Shown here: positions 45,114 through 55,575 of the stretch, piece by piece
Position numbering within the stretch: position 1 is the stretch's first letter
How the letters are laid out: the number at the start of each line of letters is the position of its first letter
NCBI GenBank assembly: GCA_022496805.1
Contig: CM040099.1
Coordinates: 21,126,031-21,190,030 of the forward strand
DNA length: 64,000 nt
DNA from: Pohlia nutans
Lineage: Eukaryota; Streptophyta; Bryopsida; Bryales; Mniaceae
Reading direction: 5' to 3'
Made by a program: the position numbers and the translations under genes
Notes under the pieces: model-generated
Database searches by the model: none
The model's input: the letters and a program-made list of their open reading frames with translations, nothing else
Told to the model about the DNA's origin: nothing

Positions 45114-46835
45114 CGCCGAGTCTTCCGAGTGGGATCCTCGTTTTCCGAGTTTTGGTTGATTGATTCTCCTGATGAGCACATAATTACTCTATCAAGCTGA
45201 AGCGGTTTCTGACAGTAAAACCATCTAAGCTTCTCTACTACATATATTACATGATTCACTTTTCTTCGATTTGAAGTAGGGTATCCTTGTATAACATCCG
45301 TCGAGATTTACAATCTTATGCACGATGCAATCTAAAGCACTGGGGCAAAACATTTGAACTCAACCGTTACATATATATAGTAGCAGGAAATGTATGTACC
45401 TTCATTCTCTTCGGGTGATACATACCGAAGTATGTCCCTCAAGTTCTTCATCATTGTGCTAACACAGTATTGTCCAAAGAATTCTCCACGCCCTGTTCAC
45501 CTTCACCAACTCAACGACTCTACGGTACAACCGCAGAATCAAGCTGTGGACATCTGGCTAGTGCGTGGATCACACACTCTACACTTTCTCAACTGTTCAC
45601 AAAAACTATCAGCATGGAGCTTGACCGTCTGCACACTTGTATTAGGGTTCCTTCTCGATCCACTTTCAACCAAGTCTTCACTGCCCTGAGAAATGTAACG
45701 ATAGCTAAATAGAACACGCCTTTGCAGAAAAATGTCCATAACATAAAACGTCAAGGTTGATTTCAGTCCCCGCCAGTTATGCACTTTGACGATCGAGGCT
45801 CTTGCTCTTTCACACTGACAATTGCCCTATTTTCACCTGCTTCTTGTTCTGTCATGGCCTACCGCCCTGATATTAGGTTTATCGCTTTAGTTATTCACAA
45901 GCCCCTGCACGCTCTAGGTTTTGCGTCCCACAGTGACAATCATAATCATTGCCGAAATTCTCCAATATTGTTCAACCCGGTAATTTCCAGTGTAATTCGT
46001 CAAGTGACATAAGACTTGCTTCAGACAATGTTCATCCCCGAAAATCAAGGCGATATCAGTTGCCACCAGCCATGGTCAGCTACAGGCACTCACCAAAAGT
46101 CCTTCAGCCTAGGTTACGGGAAAATAAAATATTCTCGTTCTCGGGTAACGAATTCATCAACGTTTTTTCAATCTTTGTATGTGTACTTACAGCTTAAGAA
46201 CACAGTCTTTCAAAATAGAATCAAAATACGCAATTGAAAAATTGTGAGAACGAGAATTATTCGATTTTCAGCCTTCAGCTCCACCATGCGTCACCCGGAG
46301 CTTCATGAAGCATACTAATTTTCCCCTAAAAACTCGATTCCACTGCGAATCTTCAATTTCGAAGGCTCAAACTAACACATCACATGCACGGTCTCCCTTA
46401 ATAAAATTTCGGTCTCCGCCATTGCAAGAACGCAGCCACAACAGCACCGTGCTGCTCCATGGCCGGGAATTAGGTCACCAAACATAGAAAAGCCACATAT
46501 GATTCAATTTCGCACGTATTTAGGTCAAAAAAAGCGCATTCGTGGAAGTGTGAGTCCATGGAGTCGAGAGAAAACGACGAGCACTCAATCTCCAGCTTCG
46601 ATAATAAGCAGCGAGGAAACGCCATAGCCGTCGAGTGGAGGTGGCCATGGACGAATGAGTTCCCAAGCGAAGAAGCTCGCGGTCATGGGCAACCGCTGTC
46701 TGTCCCGAGAACGTGATGCTTTAACCGTCACTTTTTGGAAATTAATTATTTTTTATTTTTTATTTTTTCATTTGCCATGTTTGGAAAACCCTAGAAACCA
46801 ACTTCCATGGTTTCAGAAGTTGCCCATGTAAGTAA
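45114..46835. promoter_or_regulatory. upstream region of the LRRC9-like gene
   Basis: No protein-like frame stands out. The 5' untranslated exon(s) and promoter of the minus-strand gene should lie here. The less AT-rich, repeat-free stretch up to about 46740 contrasts with the MITE-rich DNA beyond. A second, divergent gene is not visible. Confidence 0.4.
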
Positions 46836-47252
46836 AGGTATGTTCGCACCTGGCCTTAGAGGTGGTCTTACAAGGGGGTCTTACATCCTCAAAAATGTGT
46901 GTGTTCCCACCTACATTCTTTAGTAATTACCAATCCTGCATGGATGTACACATGGCACACTTTTAAGAATGGGTATTAGCTAACATTTAGGAGGACAAAA
47001 AATATTTGAGCAATAGTAGGCAATTGTTAAGGGAGCACCAAAATAGGAAATATTCCCTAGTTTTGAATACTAAAGAATGGTCTTAGCTAATGTGGCACTT
47101 GAGGGGCCATTATGTAATCCCCCTACTATTGCTATCACCTTTCCAAACCTCATTGATGACACCTTTCCTACAAAGAAGGTATTTTTCCCAAAATTGTGGG
47201 GGTGTTAAATTTTTATCCATGGTCTTTGCAAAGGCCAAGTGCGAACAGGCCT
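46836..47252. mobile_element. PIF/Harbinger-like MITE, GTTCGCAC type
   Basis: A 417-bp element with AGGTATGTTCGCACCTGGCC at the left and GGCCAAGTGCGAACAGGCCT at the right, flanked by TAA (46833-46835, 47253-47255). Inside are inverted pairs such as TCTTACAAGG and AATGGTCTTAGC. Noncoding. Confidence 0.7.
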
Positions 47253-47255
47253 TAA

Positions 47256-48150
47256 GGGCCTCCTTCCATGTTGGGTGGCCGGTTCTCAAAAGGAGGAAGC
47301 TCCACCGAAACGGTGAAACCAGGAAAAGTCAAGAGTATATATTTCATTTGTACCGAAATGAGTGGAGCATGGGTGGTTCTTGAGACCTCAATTTTTGTCT
47401 TCTAGTGCCTTTCACCCAACCGATTCTCACATGGAAGCCTGCCCTAAGCAAGAGTGGGATTTTGTCCCATACCTAGCCTCAAATTGGTGCACACTTTTAT
47501 GGACTTGAACATGAACAAGTTTGATTGATTAGGGAGAAGTTGCCATGAGATCTTAGGCTTGAGAACCCTTCATGCTTCATGATAACTTCTTCATCACTTT
47601 TTTCTCAAAAGGTCACTTGAAATGTAAAACTTGATCCCCAAAGACCCTAAAAACTTCTTTTTTAATGAGAAACTTCATTCGTGGAAGTTGGCTTGAATAC
47701 CGTACTTACAAAGCAAGTTTATACAAGTTGTGTCCAATTATTTAGATGCCGCCTGATATATTTTTTGAGTTACAACCAATGTGATATGGCTATAAATAAA
47801 TTATTTTAATATTAAATACTAAATACTAAAAATACTTATATATATTATGTTATGCAGTAGGTAGAGTATGCTAATGTACATCATGTAATCATTCTTTGAG
47901 GTCAAGTTTCTCTCATCAAGTATTTAATCATAATATTTGTCATATTCTCATAATGTCACATTAAGTAAGCGTGATAGTGACTTCATATTGTTGTGTATAT
48001 AAATTACAATGTTCAATTGAAATGATGTCTAAATGCATCGTAAGAAATATTATTTGGTAAGCAATATTCAATAAGATCAAACTATCTTTCATTTTTTCCA
48101 AATTAACTATTCTCAACCTTAGAATTGTGCGGTAATTGGCATGTTTATGG
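47256..48150. other. intergenic, no gene recognised
   Basis: Short frames without family resemblance, AT-rich toward the right. Confidence 0.45.
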
Positions 48151-48153
48151 TAA

Positions 48154-48674
48154 GTGGCCGCTTCACATTATGGCCATCAAATTCCATCAATCGTATTGCA
48201 ATAAGGCCCAAAAATCGTCACCTTTGACCTCTCGACCCTTCACGCTAGAGACAAACTGAGATCAAAAGTCTTTCCCTTCCAAAATACCAAAATTGCAACA
48301 GTTTATGACCATTTTGGCTCCAAGGTGACCGACTATGAACTCTCAAGGGAGAATTGGGTTGGACAAGAATGAAAGCCCAACCTCTAATATGAGTTCGTCG
48401 ATTTTTTTGAATTTTGATTTTATAAAACACTTGACGATGAAAGGCTTGGACTTTAAATTTGACCTTTAGGGCTTTCACATTACCGTATGAACGTTCAAGA
48501 CAAGAGGCCGTAGGAGTTCATGGTCAAAGGCTTGGACTTTGAACTTGACCTTTGAAGGTTTCACACTACCAATATGGTTGATCAAAGGCTCCAATTATGT
48601 ACTCTGTATTTCAAGTCCAAGTTTTTGGACTCTCAACATCCTTCGACTTGAACGGCCATAGAGTGAAGTGGCCC
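48154..48674. mobile_element. PIF/Harbinger-like MITE copy 3
   Basis: A 521-bp element with GTGGCCGCTTCACATTATGG at the left and CCATAGAGTGAAGTGGCCC at the right, flanked by TAA (48151-48153, 48675-48677). A ~60-bp internal unit (GGCTTGGACTTTAAATTTGACC and GGCTTGGACTTTGAACTTGACC) is repeated, which makes it longer than its relatives at 599 and 1628. Confidence 0.75.
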
Positions 48675-48677
48675 TAA

Positions 48678-49664
48678 GAGACTGACTGGAACTACTATTG
48701 TTCTTGTTTTTGTAATAAGACAAGAGGTACAATTACCGTTAGTTTAAGCATTTCAATCGACATGGAGTGGTCATTTTCAATGATAAAAAAATTATAGCAC
48801 ATAAAACTTTGGGTTTAATAACCAATCTCAATTTTTAATTATTTTTTTGACAATGTATGATTTTGTTATAAATTTTCAAACTCAATATGCATAAACCATT
48901 GTTGATGTTAGTAGGTGTACCGATAACTGCCTTTCATGTTTAGTCCAATCAAAATGCTAGCTTGGTATTCATAATTAATGCTTGTGATAACTAGATTGGG
49001 AACTCCTGTAGTTGAAATAGGTGCTTTTATAGATGACCACAATTGGTACCTAACAGTTCCTGGTGCTTCTACCTTAGTACACTCTCCAATGATCTGCTGA
49101 CACCGCTTCACAAGAATCTGCACTCAATGAGGCGGGTCATTCAACTTCAACCTCCAGTCCCCCATGCTCCTTTTGAATACAAATTAAATTGCAGTAAAAA
49201 ACAGAAGTACCAGATTATGAACTAGGTAACCTTTGAACCGCCGTGAGTCGGCGAGAGGATTACTGGACGTATTAACCAACTTTGTTCCCGGATGAAAAAT
49301 CCCATAACTGTTGCTTTCATGAATAAATCTTGCATGATTATGAATAAATCTTGCATGATTATGAACAAATTGTGCTGCTCGTAGATAAAACAAGTCCAAG
49401 CAGACACTTGCGCTCGATCAGAGCTGGTTACGTACCACATGAATTCGTGGCAACTTGAACAGAAGCTTCATGAAGAGGATTTCTACTACCGGTATTTGCT
49501 GATTCATACAATGCCGTAATCGGGAGCCAGGAATTGGCCACGGTTTACAAAGTCACAGTGTACTGTAGTACAGTGATCATGCATGTCTGTACACAGCTCC
49601 CTCTTCAAGCCATCACTACTTCAAATCCTGGTAAAATTAATTGTGGCATCCCACTCAGGTGCTC
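48678..49664. other. intergenic, no gene recognised
   Basis: Contains a short tandem GAATAAATCTTGCATGATTAT repeat at about 49320-49361. No supported gene. Confidence 0.45.
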
Positions 49665-49980
49665 ATAACATTCAGTAGCCTTGGAAACTGCTGCCTTCCT
49701 CTGAAGATTGATGTGGAATATCCCACATCATTTCATCCCCCAAATGAAATGATGTGGGATATTCCTCATCACATTAGTAGCTATGAGGACATGTGGCATT
49801 AAGCAAGAGCAATCAACCATGGTGCACAGGAATTCAAAGCACTCCTCAATCACATTTCAACAGTGTTCTGTAATTATTTATTTGATTCTATAGTCCATTC
49901 AAATACAAATCACTGCTCACTCTATAAATTAAGGTGGATGAAACAAAAAGGCACCCTTCTTGAAGACTACTGAATGTTAT
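49665..49980. mobile_element. CAGTAG-family MITE copy e, long form
   Basis: A 316-bp element with ends ATAACATTCAGTAGCC and GACTACTGAATGTTAT. Instead of one internal GTGGAATATTCCAC it carries a full hairpin, GGAATATCCCACATCATTTC followed by its inverse at about 49715-49772. About 150 bp of extra sequence follows the hairpin. Confidence 0.7.
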
Positions 49981-50658
49981 GTGTAGCACTACAAAGAGAA
50001 GGCGTCGCTTTTCACTCCTTCTGTGAGTCAAACGGCGCCACTTCACACTCACCAATTTTTTGGTTGGATTTGATGAGTGCGATTCCGTCATGTAAGACAA
50101 GCGTGTACTGTGAAAAGCGACGATGAACAGGACCCTCCAAAGTGGGATGGGGTCTCGATTGTTGGGAGCCTAGAGTCTCCAACCATGTCGAATGCAAGCC
50201 ACATGCTTGGCACACGCCCACCTACACCTATGTTGTCCTATTATTCACTCATTCCACTTGAGTGGGGCTTGGACAAAATAACTCAAAAACTACCAAACGC
50301 ACTAGACAGCTCAATCTACCAGGATATGAAGTAGTGTATCTTCATAGCAGTTTGCAGCTCCATGGATCCCTCACAGGTCATTGTTCAAGAAACGTCACTT
50401 TTGCAACAAGAAACCTACTAATTAATTCGGGATGTGAAATGTACCCAAGCCGCTGTCAGTGGATCATGGAGCAAGCTGTAGCGCGTCTAGCTCATGCATC
50501 ACGTCCACTGTAATGTGTATGATATACACAAAAATTTGGTTTGATATAGCGCAGAGTCTAGTCTAGAGTTTACAGGCATTTGACGGTGTAGCAGTTCAGT
50601 CTGTGGACGATCCCTGAAAGACAAGTTTCCAATATTTGCAAAACGATAGAGCCTGTGC
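49981..50658. other. intergenic, no gene recognised
   Basis: AAGCGACG/CGTCGCTTTT segments in opposite orientation (about 50004 and 50116) and GTGTGAAGTGGCGCC hint at another small inverted-repeat element. No gene-like frame. Confidence 0.4.
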
Positions 50659-51511
50659 ACAGGAAGTTTTGGAGCTGTTAGCCCCCGGGGCTAAACTGGC
50701 GGGGGACTAATCTTTGGGACTTTAGCCCCGGCTAAACCTGCCCTTCCTTCTAACTCGCGAAAGATTAGCCTCGGTAATGGGACCATTTTGGGGGCTAAAG
50801 TCCAAAGTAGAAAAAAATCTCAGATTTTTTGCCGTGTGTGTAAGGGGGGCTAATCAAGGGCTAACGCACACTGTGTTAGCCCCGGCTAATGTCTTGGAAA
50901 CTTCTTGTGGTGGTGCACCTAGTTTCCGCAGAAAACAAAAGCAGTCCTCTGCAACTCGATCAACACGTACTCGGCAATGCGAGCTTCTTGCCAAGAAAGC
51001 TTCCCGAACTCGATCTGGACGTGCTCGAGGAATTTCAAAATGTGCTAATCGAGGATGCACGGAATCATCTCACTTCACATTTTGATACAATTTGCTGATC
51101 CTCAGTGCAGTTGGATTCTTTTATTGCAAAGATATATTGCCGACTTCGGTCTGACGATTGAAGATGAAGAATACGAGTACTTACTTGGCTGGCGAATCAG
51201 ACACTCAACATTGGGACCAGATCGAGCATTGGGACCAGAACATGATATACCCATTTTCCACAAGAAGTTTCCAAGACATTAGCCGGGGCTAACGCAGTGT
51301 GCGTTAGCCCCCTGATTAGCCCCCCCTTACACATGCGGCAAAAAATCCGAGATTTCTTTCTACTTTGGACTTTAGCCCCCAAAATGGTCCCATTACCGGG
51401 ACTAATCTTTTGTGAACTAGAAGGAAGGGCAGGTTTAACCGGGGCTAAAGTGCCAAAGATTAGCCCCCCGCCGGTTTAGCCCCGGGGGCTAACAGCTCCA
51501 AAACTTCCTGT
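50659..51511. mobile_element. element with ~255-bp terminal inverted repeats
   Basis: An 853-bp element. The left end ACAGGAAGTTTTGGAGCTGT is the exact inverse of the right end, and similarity continues for about 255 bp, including many GGGGCTAA/TTAGCCCC units. A ~340-bp interior (50915-51255) is not part of the repeat. It is less repetitive and has a short frame ending with LPELDLDVLEEFQNVLIED, possibly a captured gene fragment. No target duplication found. The long repeats suggest a MULE-type nonautonomous element. Confidence 0.7.
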
Positions 51512-51698
51512 TTGGAATTCTTGAAGCTGATTGGGGTCTGCAAACCCTAAAAAAAAATCAATGGGTACAAGGGCCTTGGGGAGGCAATGCTGGAAACCAT
51601 TTTCTTGATGTAGGTGAACTCAAGGTGAAGTATGCATGAATATATCGAGTCCACTAGCTCCCATGCATCTGGTGTATCGAGATGGAATTCGACGTTAA

Positions 51699-51932
51699 CC
51701 CTTAAATGACATATGCTTTCCTGATACCACATCCAAAATCTCTTTTAAATTTCATTTTAAGCATGATTCTGTTTTTAATTTACTTTGACTCTATTTTAAA
51801 GAAGTATAGATCTCTCTAAGGTGCTCGGTTTGGCATTTTGTAAACCTCATTTGGTGCAATGGAGTAGAAGTTATAAGCAAGATTCTCCCAAAATATAACC
51901 AAGCCCGTGGGGCTTGCATTGCCGTTTAAGGG
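51699..51932. mobile_element. TTAA MITE, family D copy 1
   Basis: A 234-bp element flanked by TTAA (51695-51698, 51933-51936) with ends CCCTTAAATGACAT and GCCGTTTAAGGG. It shares the right-end GTGGGGCTTGC with 53901-54248. Confidence 0.7.
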
Positions 51933-52213
51933 TTAATGGAGCGTCCTTTTTGGGTTCTCATGGTGATGCCACGCATCAGGGTTCCCGTACTGAATTGGTA
52001 AAGCTCTTAACAAAATTATGGTTGAATCGGGGTTTGAACGTACGGCCTGAGCTAGAAATTCATTGGCATTGATATTGTGGTGGTTGATAAAAGGTCATGG
52101 ATTTTGGCAAAGAGATGGAAATAGATTGTGCTACTAAACAAAGAGAAATACAAAGGGAAAGTACGTGTACACCGTGAGGGGGAATTCACTGATAGCCTGA
52201 CGAGCAACAACTA

Positions 52214-52351
52214 AGGTAACTATATCTAAAAGGGAGCATTTACCTTAAAGCGTGCGTATCTACTACAGTGTGACATTTCACAGCTGAAATGTCATGTTGT
52301 AGTAGATACGCACGCTTTAAGGTAAATGCTCTCTTTTAGGTATAGTTACCT
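52214..52351. mobile_element. 138-bp palindromic Stowaway-like MITE
   Basis: An almost perfect hairpin. AGGTAACTATATCTAAAAG at the left pairs with the right arm, and CTTTAAGGTAAATGCTC and GCGTGCGTATCTACTACA also pair across a short loop (CATTTCACAGCTGAAATG, itself palindromic). TA lies on both sides (52212-52213, 52352-52353), giving mariner-type target sites. Confidence 0.75.
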
Positions 52352-52353
52352 TA

Positions 52354-53337
52354 AGTTTACAGTGATATATTGGTGGGCAGCATGGTCCGGGAAGTAGCTC
52401 GGGAATGTAGTGATAATATCATCATAAGCTTATCAGTTAATGTGGTGGATGCATTCTGTGCCATAGAATGATCAGCAAAATGAGCCGGCTGGTCCAGTAC
52501 TTGCTGTGGACTATTTTCTGATCAACTTTGTTGTCTCTGCCCACCAGGGGAGAGACTACGGAAGCGCTTCGTTTTTAATTGTTTTTAAGAAGTTACATGG
52601 CAAGGTGTAAAAGTAAATCAAGGGTAAATTTACAAGTATAAAATCTGCCTTTATTCAAAAAAGTAAATCTAGGACAAAGGTAGAGACTATGTGATTAGCG
52701 GCTTGTTATACTTGTCCAAGTCAAAATTGATGAGCCAAGTGAGTACATAAGGTTGATGACCCAATAACCAACGTGTACTATAAACCAACAATATCTTCAA
52801 CAGGTGTGCATTGAAAGCTTCTAATTCTATACTAGTGCTAGATTTGCGTGAAAAACTTAAAACGTTGGTTTATGGGTCATCTATTATACAATATAGGACG
52901 CTTTGTCTCACTCGACCGTTCCGGGCTGGAATCCGGCGAGGAGACAACGCAAGCTGAAAAACAAGTGGTTGTCCTTCTTTCACGTTCATTCTTTCACGGC
53001 GTTCCTATCTTCTGCGTTGTTCCTATTTTCTACGTTGTTCCTGCGCCGATGTCTTCGACGCACCCCCTCCTCCCTCGCGCTTCTCAAATTGGTGAGTTTC
53101 TTCCTGCATCCTGAACTCCCGTGCTTTGGAATCTCTTCTACCAATCTTCCTCTCTCTTAAATTCTCTTTCATTTGAGCTATTTTGTGGTATTTTTGGTTC
53201 TGTATCGGAATTTTTGGGTATCATTTTTGTAAATTGTTTCTAGTTGAACTGCTAACTGGTGTATGAGCTGCTAGGCGTGCTGTGCAAACAATGTGAGGAG
53301 CTTACAACGATGCACCTTTGGTCACGGCGCTTCTGTA
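52354..53337. other. possible leader of the 54.3-kb gene; otherwise nothing recognised
   Basis: An ATG at 53049 opens a short frame (MSSTHPLLPRASQI) that ends in a good donor, ATTG-GTGAGT, at about 53091. It could join in frame to the acceptor TTGGCAG-TGGGG at about 54276. No independent support was found. Confidence 0.3.
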
Positions 53338-53456
53338 CTAGAGAGTGGGCCGAGGGAAGCACATTCCCGCTCCCAGCGCGGCCACAGGGGAGCCCGGTAG
53401 GGCGACTCGGTGACCAAGCTCGAAGCCGGAATGTGCTTCCCCGGGCCCCCTCTCTG
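53338..53456. repeat. GC-rich inverted repeat
   Basis: GAGTGGGCCGAGGGAAGCAC at the left pairs with GTGCTTCCCCGGGCCCCCTC at the right around a GC-rich centre. Probably a small MITE. It directly abuts the next hairpin. Confidence 0.55.
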
Positions 53457-53585
53457 GCGTTAAGGGAGGGGGGCGTCTTCTGACGTACAGAATCTGCCCA
53501 ATATGCGGAATCCGCCCTTACGGCAAATTCAGCACTTAAATTAACCTCAAATATGGCAGAATACGCCCCCCCCCGTCCCTTAACG
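53457..53585. repeat. CGTTAAGGGA inverted repeat
   Basis: CGTTAAGGGAGGGGGGCGT is mirrored by ACGCCCCCCCCCGTCCCTTA. The interior holds ATATGCGGAATCCGCC and GCAGAATACGCC segments. Noncoding. Confidence 0.55.
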
Positions 53586-53900
53586 TATTGGGGACGAATT
53601 TGCACATGCTGGTGAGTGTACCTTCTTCTCTTGGGCCCAAGGCATTCTCTTCTTACCCATAGCCTTCTAAACTAGCTGAGATTTTAGACCTAAGTTAGCA
53701 TAGAACAATTCAACATCTGTAGTGTGTAACGACTTTGCTTTTATGCGCATAGAAACAAGGGTTTCTGGGAGAATCCATCAATCCGCCTTTGGAATTTTAG
53801 GTTTTTAGGGCTTTGTGTTTCGAAACGGTTTTTAGGGTTTTGGGAAGGGTTTGCTCACCGCTGTGGCTTTGGGGTTTTCAGAGTTGAGCAAAGAAATTAA

Positions 53901-54248
53901 CCCTTAAACGACATTTCAGGTCCTGGGTGGGCAGCCCGAGCATCTCTCAAAGAATAAGGGTTATATATTTAGGTCGGGCATGGGTGCATGACCAATCACA
54001 ACAAAGGAACAAGCACATGAGGAATAAATTGAGTACTTGGGCAAGAATCAAATGATCCTCCAAACCTTTGATCTAGACATTGCAAACAAGCACGGAAGAA
54101 TTTGTTGTAGCAATTGAGCACATTAGATGCCTCACCTTGTTGTGCATCCAATGATCTATGTATGGTTCAAAGGAGTTAAGCAGTGTTCCTGCTAGAAGCA
54201 AGATTCCTTGGAAATAAAGCCGGTGGGGCTTGCTGTGTCATTTAAGGG
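53901..54248. mobile_element. TTAA MITE, family D copy 2
   Basis: A 348-bp element flanked by TTAA (53897-53900, 54249-54252) with ends CCCTTAAACGACATTTC and GTGTCATTTAAGGG. It lies between a telo-box pair (53801-53841) and the probable PET100-like exon. Confidence 0.7.
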
Positions 54249-54264
54249 TTAAACCAAGGACACG

Positions 54265-54390
54265 ATGTTGGCAGTGGGGAAGAAAGGGCTGTTGGAGTTG
54301 CTTAAATTCGGCACCTACATTGCCATACCGATTGTAATAATGTACGCTTTTGCAAACAACTCCGATAATTTAGAGAGAATCATCCACAAC
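54265..54390 (+). CDS. probable first exon of a PET100-like mitochondrial protein
   Basis: ATG at 54265 opens a 42-codon exon ending in HN with a good donor AAC-GTAAGAG. The sequence LLELLKFGTYIAIPIVIMYAFA followed by NNSDNLERIIHN has the short N-terminal membrane helix and the spacing of plant PET100-like proteins. These are small inner-membrane factors for cytochrome c oxidase assembly whose next residues are usually RSYVVYPPEG. I could not find that second exon downstream. An acceptor at 55168 (TTTGCCAG-CGCTGTGTAGTT) gives RCVV but then diverges. The gene may be a fragment or have a longer intron. Telo-box motifs at 53801 and 53828 would suit a housekeeping leader. Confidence 0.4.
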
Positions 54391-54511
54391 GTAAGAGAAT
54401 TCTCTCTTTTCGCTACTTTCTCTTTCAGTTTTCTACGGTTTGATGTAATTATGGCTGTTTTATGAGGACCTTCTTCTTGCTGCGATTTGAAAACTGAGTT
54501 TATGTTTTTAA

Positions 54512-54762
54512 CCCCTGAGGAATCAAGGAGCTCGAATTTGGCCTCATGTTTTTTTGTTTTTGTTTTTTTTAAAGCAGTCATTTTTTTTGTTTTCAGTAGG
54601 TCTTATGTAAGCTTCCTCTCGTTCAAGTTTCATTTTGATTTTTGACTAACACGTGCATTGTTCTTCACTAATTCCAATGATATAAAATTTGGTCCCGTCT
54701 GAATTATATATAATCTATTAAATTTGTCATTTTAAAACCATGAATCCTTGGTCCTTTAGGGG
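54512..54762. mobile_element. TTAA MITE, family H
   Basis: A 251-bp element flanked by TTAA (54508-54511, 54763-54766) with ends CCCCTGAGGAATCAAGGA and TCCTTGGTCCTTTAGGGG. If the PET100-like exon is real, it sits in its intron. Confidence 0.65.
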
Positions 54763-54766
54763 TTAA

Positions 54767-55369
54767 TGATATGAACATTATATACATAAACATTTTGTCT
54801 AAACACCCTTGGAAACAATGAACAGTGAGCCAAGAAAAAGAATCTAGCTCAATCTTGAACTCATGTTATTTTGGCAAAGGTAAGTGTGGTTCTCATAAGT
54901 GAATGATTTCTTTCATCCAGTGAGTCTTTTGTTCAACTCATTGTATATCTGATAATGGAATGTTATGCTTCAAAAGTGGGGCTAGAACTTTCTTGAATAG
55001 TTTAGTACTCCATTGTTTTGTATGTGCTATAGTGGAATGGGTGCTTAACCATTTGTGTTGAAAGAACAATGTTGATAGACAGGTGTGTATTTGTTGTGAG
55101 TCTTTTTAGAGTCATGCCATGTATCTGCTTATTCTAACTGCAATGAATGAATGCTTGCTTTTGCCAGCGCTGTGTAGTTGGACTCCTTGCTGCAAATCTT
55201 CTCAGGGGGAGTGATGGGGAAAGAAAAGGTTTGAAGAAAAGGTTGAAAGGTTTATTGTTACTTTGCTAGTGTAAGGAAGGTGAGCAATGCATTGTCGTTG
55301 TGTTTCTTTTATTTCAGGGCAAAGTGTTGCGGAAAATAATTAGGTTTCTTTGTTGTTGTTAAGTCAAAT
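54767..55369. other. intron-like or intergenic DNA
   Basis: T-rich plus-strand sequence that looks like plant intron. There is one possible acceptor at about 55168 and no other recognised feature. Confidence 0.35.
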
Positions 55370-55575
55370 TGTTGAGGATGAGTTTGTTTGTTTGTTGTTG
55401 AAGTAAAAGGATCAAGTTGAAAAAAATAAAATCAAGTTTGTTTGTTGTTGAGGAAAAAAAATCAAGTCGATTTCTTTGCTATTGAAGTAAAAAGATCAAG
55501 TTGAATTGTTGAGGATGAGTTTGTTTCTTTGTTGTTGAGGAAAAAGGGTTGAGGAAAAAAAGATCAGGACACTAA
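55370..55575. repeat. degenerate tandem repeat, ~135-bp period
   Basis: Two main copies start GTTGAGGATGAGTTTGTTT (about 55372 and 55508), with internal GTTGTTGAGGAAAAA and AAGTAAAA-GATCAAG sub-repeats. Not coding. Confidence 0.75.

Noticed and set aside
45083..45181. Alternative start MCSSGESINQ for the LRRC9-like gene
   Set aside because: Joining this frame to the next exon breaks phase and meets a stop. The ATG at 45113 in the neighbouring frame joins in phase.
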